Part shown: positions 1-6,212 of the stretch, one piece after another
Numbering within the stretch: position 1 is the first letter of the stretch
How the letters are laid out: every line of letters starts with the position of its first letter
Assembly: GCA_025455285.1 (NCBI GenBank)
Contig: JALOMU010000078.1
Span: 1 to 7,378 of the forward strand
Direction of reading: 5' to 3'
From: Flavihumibacter sp.
Lineage (GTDB): Bacteria > Bacteroidota > Bacteroidia > Chitinophagales > Chitinophagaceae
Length of the DNA stretch: 7,378 nt
Made by a program: the position numbers and the translations under genes
Notes under the pieces: generated by a model
What the model was told of the DNA's origin: nothing
Seen by the model: the letters and a program-made list of their open reading frames with translations, nothing else
Databases searched by the model: none

Positions 1-394
1 CTTTTAACTCCTGTAAAATGCGCGCAGCTCCCAGTAAACAACTGGTATGTACATCGTGCCCGCAGGCATGCATGATGCCTGGCCGGGTTGATTTATAGGA
101 TATCTCATTTTCCTCCCGGATAGGAAGTGCATCCATATCCGCCCTTAAGGCAATACATCTGCTTTCGGGGTTCCGGCCTTTTATAATTCCTACTACACCT
201 GTGGTGGCCATTACCGTAAATGGAATACCCAGCTTGCGCAGGTGTTCCTGCACAAATTGGCTTGTTTCAAATTCCTGGTAACTTAATTCCGGATTGGCAT
301 GTAAGTATTGCCGGATGGCAATGTACTCTGCTGCGTAGGTAGCAGCTTTCTTTCTTATTTTTTCCTGTAATGCCTGTTGCTCCTGGTTCCCCAT
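1..394 (-). CDS. M20-family amidohydrolase/peptidase (N-terminal part, cut by window edge)
   Basis: The first 131 residues of a metal-dependent hydrolase of the M20D group (N-acyl-amino-acid amidohydrolase, hippurate hydrolase, IAA-amino acid hydrolase type), which cleaves an acyl or aminoacyl amide. Seen: an N-terminal helix-rich stretch with the family pattern RQYLHANPELSYQEF (about residues 28-42), the strand motif ALRADMDALPI (82-92, with D86 and D88) and MHACGHDVHT (108-117), where C111 and H113 are the usual metal ligands of the M20D group. The remaining catalytic Glu, the other ligands and the dimerisation domain lie outside the window. No signal peptide is visible, so it is probably cytoplasmic. 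The ATG at 392-394 is the only ATG in this frame before an upstream in-frame stop at 431-433. No Shine-Dalgarno sequence is placed usefully. It lies downstream of the SPOR gene on the same strand, 68 bp away across a heptamer repeat block. Family assignment is secure; substrate is unknown. Confidence 0.9.
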   Translation of the reverse strand, partial: MGNQEQQALQEKIRKKAATYAAEYIAIRQYLHANPELSYQEFETSQFVQEHLRKLGIPFTVMATTGVVGIIKGRNPESRCIALRADMDALPIREENEISYKSTRPGIMHACGHDVHTSCLLGAARILQELK

Positions 395-398
395 CCCA

Positions 399-406
399 CA
401 AATATA
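399..406 (-). promoter_or_regulatory. Possible Bacteroidota -7 box (TATATTTG) for the M20 gene
   Basis: Read on the minus strand, these bases are TATATTTG, an exact match to the Bacteroidota -7 consensus TAnnTTTG. The box ends only 4 bases before the ATG at 394, so a transcript started from it would be leaderless or nearly so. No TTTG-like -33 box was found at the usual distance upstream, where the heptamer repeats lie. This is a motif match only. Confidence 0.3.
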
Positions 407-420
407 AGCGCTCTCCCTGC

Positions 421-462
421 TTCTTACTTCTTACTTTTCACTTCTCACTTTTTACTTCTAAA
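421..462. repeat. Degenerate 7-bp tandem repeat block (TTYTYAC, about 6 units)
   Basis: On the plus strand, consecutive heptamers from 421 read TTCTTAC, TTCTTAC, TTTTCAC, TTCTCAC, TTTTTAC and a decayed sixth unit, TTCTAAA. The consensus is TTYTYAC (GTRARAA on the minus strand, the direction of the flanking genes). The block exactly fills the space from the stop codon of the SPOR gene (463-465) to base 421, and is absent from the coding regions. The substitutions are nearly all transitions (C/T), which keeps one strand purely pyrimidine apart from one A per unit. Function is unknown: it could be a simple-sequence repeat, a member of a dispersed intergenic family, or a spacer affecting the downstream gene. 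Confidence 0.75.
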
Positions 463-891
463 TTAATCTTCCGTGCTCTTGTCCGGATTCACCTCAATCA
501 CATCATTTACGATATAGACATTCTGCTTGAATTCCCGGGATAACTGACGTTGGTAGGACTCCGCCATTTTTCGATCTTCAAAATTGCCCACCCGCAATCT
601 GAAATAGGGTGCCTGGTACATAAGATAGGCTTTCAGCTCCGGGAATATCCGGTAAACTGTAGTTTTTGCATTGATGGCTGCATTCCGGTCGGTTGTATTG
701 ATTACCTGGATACGATAACCTGGAACATTCCGGCGGGATTCCCTGGTGGTTACTTCATTGATCTCGATCTGTTTTCTAACGAGTTGATCCAGCCTGGGGT
801 CTTTTTTAACGATTATGGTATCCGCTACCGGATTGGCATAACCGAGGACTGTAAACAGGCAGGCAAAAAATAAGATTGTCAGGGTTTTCAT
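463..891 (-). CDS. Exported SPOR-domain protein
   Basis: A 142-residue protein with an N-terminal signal peptide (charged MK, hydrophobic residues 3-17, likely cleavage near residues 18-20) and a C-terminal SPOR domain (about 57-134). The domain signature is visible as PGYRIQV, then APYFRLRVGNF (about 94-104) and a final VYIVNDVIEV strand. SPOR domains generally bind denuded septal peptidoglycan and occur in division or cell-wall proteins; a role in the periplasm of this cell is inferred from the family. The frame is open to an ATG at 939, but the ATG at 889-891 is preferred because it puts the signal peptide at the terminus; the 16 extra residues would be polar and unlike a leader. It lies 60 bp downstream of deoC on the same strand, so cotranscription is likely. 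A Cys at residue 11 sits inside the hydrophobic core and does not form a proper lipobox. Confidence 0.85.
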   Translation of the reverse strand: MKTLTILFFACLFTVLGYANPVADTIIVKKDPRLDQLVRKQIEINEVTTRESRRNVPGYRIQVINTTDRNAAINAKTTVYRIFPELKAYLMYQAPYFRLRVGNFEDRKMAESYQRQLSREFKQNVYIVNDVIEVNPDKSTED

Positions 892-951
892 GTTACTAAG
901 ACATTCAAAATCCTCGCCAAAGTTGGCTGGACCTTTCATTTTAATCTTTTA

Positions 952-1629
952 CTAATAACCTCCGGTTGTTGCCCCGGCGGGATTTCCCTCCGCAATGGCT
1001 ACACTCGCACTGCAGCCCAAGCGGTTCGCACCGGCTTCCACCAGGGCAATGGCAAATGCAAAATCCCGGATTCCGCCGGAAGCCTTGATCTGAACCTGTG
1101 GGGGCAGGTGCTTTCGCATCAATTGAACAGCTTCTACACTCGCACCTTTTTCGGCATAACCGGTGGATGTTTTCATGAAATCAATACCAAGCGGCCCCAG
1201 TTTTTCACAACAACTAATAATTTCTTCCTCACTCAGGATGCCTGATTCAATAATCACTTTCAAGATTCTTCCTTTATTATGACATACTTCCACCAGCAGG
1301 GCTACTTCTTTCTGCAGATAATTCCAGTCCTGCTGTTTGAGCGCTACCAGGTTGATCACCATATCCACTTCATGTGCCCCATCCACAACGGCCAGTACGG
1401 TTTCTGCAACCTTGGCTTCCGTGGCGGAATACCCAAATGGGAAACCCACTACGGTGGCGACTTTTACGGAGGTTGGTGCCAGGATGGACACCGCTCTTTT
1501 TACAAACGGAGGCGGTACACAAACTGCTGCAAACCCATAAGCAACTGCCTCCGCACATAACTTTTCAATATCCCCGATAGAAGTAGTTGGCTTTAAGATG
1601 GTATGGTCTATGAAAGAAGCAATATTCAT
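952..1629 (-). CDS. deoC: Deoxyribose-phosphate aldolase (DERA)
   Basis: A class I aldolase that splits 2-deoxy-D-ribose 5-phosphate into acetaldehyde and glyceraldehyde 3-phosphate in cytoplasmic deoxynucleoside catabolism. The 225-residue length fits the short bacterial DERA form (TIM barrel). Key motifs are present: IDHTILKP at the N-terminus (7-14), VGFPFG (61-66), EVDMVIN (87-93, D88 the proton-relay Asp), FMKTSTGY (151-158, K153 the Schiff-base lysine) and IKASGGIR (181-188, K182 the second active-site lysine). The chain ends in a Tyr, as does E. coli DeoC, where the terminal Tyr contributes to catalysis. The ATG at 1627-1629 begins exactly at the conserved N-terminal strand, so the start is well supported, although no Shine-Dalgarno sequence is seen. 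No other deo gene lies in the window; it is the first gene of the minus-strand arm, followed by the SPOR gene. Confidence 0.97.
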   Translation of the reverse strand: MNIASFIDHTILKPTTSIGDIEKLCAEAVAYGFAAVCVPPPFVKRAVSILAPTSVKVATVVGFPFGYSATEAKVAETVLAVVDGAHEVDMVINLVALKQQDWNYLQKEVALLVEVCHNKGRILKVIIESGILSEEEIISCCEKLGPLGIDFMKTSTGYAEKGASVEAVQLMRKHLPPQVQIKASGGIRDFAFAIALVEAGANRLGCSASVAIAEGNPAGATTGGY

Positions 1630-1720
1630 AATATGAAAGGACCGCTGATAAAATTCGGTAGTCGAAGTTATACCATTTACTTAAATTCGGTACTTCACAC
1701 AAACGAAACAAGTAACACAC
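1630..1720. promoter_or_regulatory. Divergent intergenic region between deoC and the amidohydrolase gene
   Basis: These 91 bases separate two diverging genes, so they should hold both promoters. On the plus strand TAAATTCG (1682-1689) is one base from the -7 consensus TAnnTTTG and would give a leader of roughly 25 nt before the ATG at 1721. On the minus strand TAACTTCG (1670 to 1663) is likewise one base off. Neither has a convincing TTTG -33 partner at 19-21 bp, so the exact promoters are uncertain. Confidence 0.4.
1651..1692 (+). repeat. 10-bp direct repeat AAATTCGGTA in the divergent promoter region
   Basis: AAATTCGGTA occurs at 1651-1660 and again at 1683-1692. Starts are 32 bp apart, about three helical turns, which would put both copies on the same DNA face. 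Each is preceded by a T two bases upstream. The second copy overlaps the candidate -7 box for the amidohydrolase operon. It could be a pair of operator half-sites or a duplicated promoter element; chance is not excluded in so short a region. Confidence 0.4.
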
Positions 1721-4700
1721 ATGAGAAAGCATTTTATGCTGCCCTCCGGCCTTCGGCTACCCACACTGCTCTGCGCTGTGCTCAGTGGTTCCCTGGCCCA
1801 GGCACAACCGACTTTCCCGATTAATGGCATTGCGGATGAAAAAGTTGCCACCTATGCATTTATCAACGCAACTATTGTAGCGGAATCCGGTTCCGTATTC
1901 AATGCAGCTACTATGGTAGTTAAAGATGGTAGAATTCTCTCCATCGGCACCAATGTAACTGTTCCCAAGGAAGCGATGGTGGTTGATTGCAAGGGAAAGT
2001 ACATCTATCCTTCCTTTATTGATATGTATTCCGACTATGGGATGCCTCCTCTGGCAGCTGTCCAGCGTCGGTTTAATTTCAATGCTCCAGCACAGTTGAC
2101 TTCCAATCAGAAAGGCGCTTACGGCTGGAACCAGGCAATTCGTTCCGATGTTCAGGCGATAACCCAATTTGCCGCAAACGAAGAAAAAGCCAAACAGCTT
2201 AGAGAGCAGGGTTTTGGAACTGTGCTAACCCATGTTCAGGATGGCATTGCCCGTGGTACCGGTACCCTGGTTACCCTGGCTGATGATAAAGAAAATAAAA
2301 CTGTTTTAAAAGATAAGGCTGCATCACATTTCTCTTTCAGCAAGGGATCCTCCACCCAGGTCTATCCCAGCAGCCTGATGGGTACAATCGCTTTACTGCG
2401 TCAAAGTTTTATCGATGCCCAATGGTATAAAAACAATGCCGCTAAAGAAGGACTTAATCTTAGTCTTCAATCCTGGAATGAAAACCTGTCGCTGCCCCAG
2501 ATCTTTGAAGCCAATGATAAATGGATGGCTTTAAGAGCCGATAAAATCGGTGATGAATTTGGCATCCAGTACATCATCAAGGCCGGCGGTAATGAATACC
2601 AGCGGATACAGGAAATGGCTGCTTCCAAAGCTCCTTTCATCCTCTCCCTGAATTTCCCCCAGGCGATGGATGTAGAAGATCCAAACGATGCCCGCTTTAT
2701 TTCTCTTTCCGATATGAAACATTGGGAAATGGCTCCCTCGAATGCGGCTGCTTTTGAAAAGGCCAATATTCCCTTTGCTCTTTCCGCAGCAGATCTTCGC
2801 GATGCCAAACAATTCCTGGCGAATCTACGCAAGGCAATAGAATACGGACTTTCTGAAAACAAAGCACTGGATGCCCTTACCAAAACACCTGCAACATTAC
2901 TGGGTGTGTATAATGAAGTTGGTAGCCTGTCAACCGGCAAATGGGCCAATTTTATCATTACCAGCGGACCTGTTTTCCAGGATAAAACAGTGATTTTGCA
3001 AAACTGGGTTCAGGGTAAAAAATACGGAGTTAAAGAGGATAGCTGGTCTGCCCCCATGGGTGAATATCAATTGACTTTAAACAGTGCCAAAGGCCCACAA
3101 CAATACAACCTGCTGATTAAAGCAGGTGGTGCTGCTTCCGTTATTCAGAAAGATACCCTGACCGGAAAATTCAGCTTTGATGGCAAATTGGTTAAACTCA
3201 GTTTCCCTGAAAGTAAACAATCCAAAAAGAATATCCGTCTTAGTGGTGTTAGCCAGGCCGATGGCTGGCAGGGTACAGGAGAAGATGCCAGTGGCAATAA
3301 GTTCTACTGGACAGCTAAAATGGTGAAAGAAGAGTCTGCTAAAACTGACAGTGTTAAAAAGAAAATCACTCCCGAACTGGGTGCTGTTCCATTTCCTTTT
3401 AACGGGTATGGCTTTGAAAAAATGCCGGAACAGCAAACCCTGCTAATCCGGAACGCCACTGTATGGACCAATGAAAAAGATGGCAAACTGGAAGGTGCAG
3501 ATGTATTGGTTAAAAATGGCAAGATCGCTGCAGTAGGCAAAGGCCTGTCAGATGCCGGCGCCACAGTGGTGGACGGTACCGGCAAACACCTTACGCCGGG
3601 TATTATCGATGAACACTCCCATATTGCAGCAGCTTCCATTAATGAAGGCGGACAATCGGTAACTTCAGAAGTGCGCATTGCCGATAACCTTAATCCGGAG
3701 GATATCAATATTTACCGTCAGTTGAGTGGTGGTGTTACTTCATCCCATATCCTGCATGGTTCTGCTAATACCATTGGTGGACAGACCCAGCTGATCAAAC
3801 TTCGCTGGGGTGCAGATGCTGAAGGACTAAAATTCGCTAACTGGATTCCCCAGATCAAATTTGCTCTTGGTGAAAACGTAAAACGTTCCGGTAGTAGCGC
3901 CAACAATCGCTTCCCTGATAGCCGAATGGGTGTGGAAGAAGTACTGGTAGATGCGTTTACCCGTGCCCGTGATTATGAAAAAGCAATTGCTGCTGCTTCG
4001 GTTGTCCCTAAGGGTAAGAAAGGCGCAACTGCCAACCCATGGGCTACTGTTCGCCGCGATCTGGAACTGGATGCACTGGTGGAGATCCTTAATAAAAAAC
4101 GTTTCATCACCTGCCACTCTTATGTGCAGAGTGAGATCACTGCTGCCATCCGCGTTGGAGACAGATTTGGATTCACCTTTAACACCTTTACCCATATTCT
4201 CGAAGGGTATAAAGTGGCCGATAAAATGAAAACGCATGGCTCTAATGCCAGTACGTTCTCCGACTGGTGGAATTATAAGATGGAAGTTATAGATGCCATT
4301 CCGCAGAATGCAGCTATCATGCAGGAAGTTGGGTTGAATGTTGCCATCAATAGCGATGATGCAGAAATGGCCCGTCGCCTGAACCAGGAAGCCGCCAAAA
4401 GCGTAAAATACAGCAAGATGAGTGAAGAAGACGCTTTGAAAATGGTAACGCTGAATCCTGCCAAAATGCTGCATGTGGAAGATCGTGTGGGTAGCATCAA
4501 AGTAGGTAAGGATGCCGACCTGGTACTCTGGTCAGATAACCCACTCAGCATTTATGCAAAGGCGGAAAAAACCATCGTAGACGGAATTGTATATTTTGAT
4601 CGCCAGCGCGACCAGGAGCTGCGGGCAAAAATCACTGCAGAAAAGAGCCGACTCGAACAGAAAATGATGGGCGAGAAAAAGGCAGGTGCTCCCATGGCGC

Positions 4701-4801
4701 CGGCTCGCGCAAGTATGGAAATCATGCATACCTGCAGCGACCATGCGCATAGTCATGGACTGCTGGTAGTAGACGCTGATCAGATCAATTCTAACGACTA
4801 A
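1721..4801 (+). CDS. Exported double-module amidohydrolase (imidazolonepropionase-like family)
   Basis: A 1026-residue protein of the metal-dependent amidohydrolase superfamily (COG1228-like). Residues 1-28 form a signal peptide ending in AQA, so it is probably periplasmic. Module 1 (about 43-436) has the family fold signatures: a VVKDGRILSIG strand pair at the start, and the C-terminal GSLSTGKWANFII. However, the HxH site reads IDMYSD (100-105), and the other ligand positions are lost too. A beta-rich linker (about 437-545) follows. Module 2 (about 573-965) is complete: IDEHSH (H632, H634), QIKFALGEN (K713, perhaps the carboxylated lysine), ITCHSY (H799), FTHILEG (H825), INSDD (D879), and the closing GSIKVGKDADLVLW. 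The C-terminus ends in a charged helix and a His-rich tail (1003-1012). Activity is therefore predicted for module 2 only. The substrate is not deducible; relatives act on dipeptides or cyclic amides. The ATG at 1721 is chosen for the signal peptide; Met6 is an alternative. It begins an operon with the next gene, 11 nt away. Confidence 0.9.
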   Translation: MRKHFMLPSGLRLPTLLCAVLSGSLAQAQPTFPINGIADEKVATYAFINATIVAESGSVFNAATMVVKDGRILSIGTNVTVPKEAMVVDCKGKYIYPSFIDMYSDYGMPPLAAVQRRFNFNAPAQLTSNQKGAYGWNQAIRSDVQAITQFAANEEKAKQLREQGFGTVLTHVQDGIARGTGTLVTLADDKENKTVLKDKAASHFSFSKGSSTQVYPSSLMGTIALLRQSFIDAQWYKNNAAKEGLNLSLQSWNENLSLPQIFEANDKWMALRADKIGDEFGIQYIIKAGGNEYQRIQEMAASKAPFILSLNFPQAMDVEDPNDARFISLSDMKHWEMAPSNAAAFEKANIPFALSAADLRDAKQFLANLRKAIEYGLSENKALDALTKTPATLLGVYNEVGSLSTGKWANFIITSGPVFQDKTVILQNWVQGKKYGVKEDSWSAPMGEYQLTLNSAKGPQQYNLLIKAGGAASVIQKDTLTGKFSFDGKLVKLSFPESKQSKKNIRLSGVSQADGWQGTGEDASGNKFYWTAKMVKEESAKTDSVKKKITPELGAVPFPFNGYGFEKMPEQQTLLIRNATVWTNEKDGKLEGADVLVKNGKIAAVGKGLSDAGATVVDGTGKHLTPGIIDEHSHIAAASINEGGQSVTSEVRIADNLNPEDINIYRQLSGGVTSSHILHGSANTIGGQTQLIKLRWGADAEGLKFANWIPQIKFALGENVKRSGSSANNRFPDSRMGVEEVLVDAFTRARDYEKAIAAASVVPKGKKGATANPWATVRRDLELDALVEILNKKRFITCHSYVQSEITAAIRVGDRFGFTFNTFTHILEGYKVADKMKTHGSNASTFSDWWNYKMEVIDAIPQNAAIMQEVGLNVAINSDDAEMARRLNQEAAKSVKYSKMSEEDALKMVTLNPAKMLHVEDRVGSIKVGKDADLVLWSDNPLSIYAKAEKTIVDGIVYFDRQRDQELRAKITAEKSRLEQKMMGEKKAGAPMAPARASMEIMHTCSDHAHSHGLLVVDADQINSND

Positions 4802-4812
4802 ACGAGACAACA

Positions 4813-6123
4813 ATGAAAAACAACATAATTGCATTACTGGGAGCTTCCCTGATTTCAGCTGCTTCCTTTGCCCAGGAAAATGTGTATCCTGCGCCCGAAT
4901 ATAAGGGACTGCTTTTCCTGAAAAATGGTACCGTACATGTTGGTAATGGCCAGGTGCTGGAGAATACCACCATTCAGATCAACAATGGAAAAATTGAAAA
5001 AATCGGACAAAACCTGCCCATCCCAATGGATGATGTAAAAGTCTTCGATGTCAGTGGTAAACATATTTACCCCGGACTAATCCTTAGCAGCTCCACGCTT
5101 GGGTTGGTGGAAGTCAACAGTGTCCGGGCTACTATTGACCATACAGAATTAGGTGAGATCAATCCCTCCATTCGTTCTATTGTAGCTTACAATACCGATT
5201 CCAAGGTGATCAACACACTGAAAACAAATGGTATTCTGATGGCCAATATTGTGCCGGATGGCGGACTGATCAGTGGTTCCTCCTCTGTGGTTCAGCTGGA
5301 TGCCTGGAATTGGGAAGACGCTGCTGTTAAAATGGAAAACGGTCTTCATTTCAGAATGCCATCCCTCATCAACCGCCCTAACCGCTTTGCTTTCTTTACG
5401 GGCGCAGCTGCCCCCAGCGATCCGGTGAAGAGAGGGTTGGAGCAGGTAGAGGAAATCAAGACCTTCTTTCGGGAAGCGCAAGCCTATGCGAATGAAACCG
5501 GCCGTACCAGTACAAACCTGAAATATGAAGCGGTAAAAGGGCTGTTCAACAAGTCGCAGAAACTCTTCGTTCATTGTGATATCGTAAAGGAAATGCTGAT
5601 TGCTGTTGACTTTGCCAAGGAGTTCGGAATGGATGTTGTAATTGTTGGTGGTAGCGAATCTTATCAGATACCCGAACTGCTGAAACAAAACAACATTTCA
5701 GTAATCCTGAACCAAATGCACAGTTTGCCCACGTCAATAGATGATGATGTGGATCAGCCTTACAAAACCGCAGCTGCACTTCAAAAGGCGGGCGTTTTGT
5801 ATGCAATTAATGATGCAGACGGACAGACCCGCGGCCGAAACCTTCCCTTTAATGCCGGTACAGCTGCTGCCTACGGGTTAACCAAAGAGCAGGCCCTGCA
5901 GGCCATCACCCTGAATCCCGCGAAAATCCTGGGTATCGGTGACCAGGCAGGATCCATCGAGGTGGGTAAGGACGCCAGCCTGGTAGTGAGCGAGGGGGAT
6001 ATCCTGGATATGAGAAGCAGCATCATCCTGCATGCCTTTATACAGGGACGTAAAGTCGATCTGACGGATAAACACAAGCAATTGGATGAACGATACAGAA
6101 AGAAATACGGACTTACTAAATAG
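4813..6123 (+). CDS. Exported amidohydrolase-like protein lacking the metal site (probable pseudoenzyme)
   Basis: A 436-residue single-module relative of the preceding protein. Residues 1-20 form a signal peptide ending in SFA before QEN. The N-terminal strands (QINNGKIEKIG, 55-65), the GLISGSSSVVQLDAW segment (151-165) and the C-terminal LNPAKILGI with GSIEVGKDASLVV (367-393) are typical of the family. Where the metal-binding IDxHxH should follow YPG, the sequence reads ILSSST (90-95), with S93 and T95 at the His positions. The position equivalent to module-2 H825 appears to be Gly (about G279), and the metal Asp position is Ala (A335, within INDAD). Only H254 (FVHCD) keeps a ligand position. 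Hydrolysis by the usual mechanism is therefore unlikely. The 11-nt gap to the upstream gene suggests one transcript and a joint function, for example a structural or regulatory partner; that is inference. A strong terminator follows 5 nt after the stop. Confidence 0.88.
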   Translation: MKNNIIALLGASLISAASFAQENVYPAPEYKGLLFLKNGTVHVGNGQVLENTTIQINNGKIEKIGQNLPIPMDDVKVFDVSGKHIYPGLILSSSTLGLVEVNSVRATIDHTELGEINPSIRSIVAYNTDSKVINTLKTNGILMANIVPDGGLISGSSSVVQLDAWNWEDAAVKMENGLHFRMPSLINRPNRFAFFTGAAAPSDPVKRGLEQVEEIKTFFREAQAYANETGRTSTNLKYEAVKGLFNKSQKLFVHCDIVKEMLIAVDFAKEFGMDVVIVGGSESYQIPELLKQNNISVILNQMHSLPTSIDDDVDQPYKTAAALQKAGVLYAINDADGQTRGRNLPFNAGTAAAYGLTKEQALQAITLNPAKILGIGDQAGSIEVGKDASLVVSEGDILDMRSSIILHAFIQGRKVDLTDKHKQLDERYRKKYGLTK

Positions 6124-6127
6124 TTAT

Positions 6128-6159
6128 AAAAAAGGTAACCAACTCGGTTACCTTTTTTT
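6128..6159 (+). terminator. Intrinsic terminator after the amidohydrolase operon
   Basis: A perfect 7-bp stem, GGTAACC (6134-6140) and GGTTACC (6146-6152), closes the 5-base loop AACTC. It is flanked by six A and seven T, which extend the stem and supply the U-tract. It starts 5 nt after the stop codon at 6121-6123. Because of the A-run on the left it could also stop transcription from the other strand, though no converging gene is present. Confidence 0.92.
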
Positions 6160-6174
6160 ATGTGGCGGCAACCA

Positions 6175-6210
6175 AGTTCAAATTAATTCGTTCAGATCTT
6201 AAATTGAACT
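6175..6210 (+). promoter_or_regulatory. Imperfect hairpin/inverted repeat just before the lipoprotein start
   Basis: AGTTCAA (6175-6181) is the exact reverse complement of TTGAACT (6204-6210). After one A-A mismatch the pairing continues with TTAA (6183-6186) and TTAA (6199-6202), leaving a 12-base loop. The right arm ends 2 bases before the ATG at 6213. As DNA it could be an operator; if transcribed, as a 5' leader hairpin it could mask the translation start. The region between the terminator and the ATG (6160-6212) must also hold the promoter, for which no confident boxes were found. Confidence 0.45.
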
Positions 6211-6212
6211 AT

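Noticed and set aside
421..462. CRISPR-like array
   Set aside because: Units of 7 bp with no spacers; this is a simple tandem repeat.
847..864. Lipobox in the SPOR protein (Cys11)
   Set aside because: The Cys sits within the hydrophobic core with Phe-Phe-Ala before it, which does not fit the lipobox pattern, and the hydrophobic region continues after it.
550..873. 107-codon open frame on the plus strand
   Set aside because: It lies wholly antisense to the SPOR-domain gene, which has a signal peptide and a recognisable domain; the plus-strand product has no recognisable feature.
892..939. Upstream ATG (939) as start of the SPOR gene
   Set aside because: It would place 16 polar residues ahead of a clear signal peptide; the ATG at 891 gives a normal exported protein.
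1603..1824. 73-codon plus-strand frame spanning the divergent promoter region
   Set aside because: It starts inside deoC and overlaps the signal-peptide region of the amidohydrolase in another frame; no family features, so a chance frame.
3827..4474. 215-codon minus-strand frame inside the large amidohydrolase
   Set aside because: Long, but fully antisense to module 2, whose metal-binding motifs are intact; the antisense product shows no recognisable motif.
5713..5724. H303 (NQMHSLP) of the 436-residue protein as a retained metal ligand
   Set aside because: By alignment to module 2 it falls after the H825 position, which is Gly here, so it probably is not part of a metal site.
6162..6212. 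Upstream ATG (6162) as start of the lipoprotein gene
   Set aside because: The ATG touches the end of the terminator's T-run and would bury the lipoprotein signal behind 17 polar residues.
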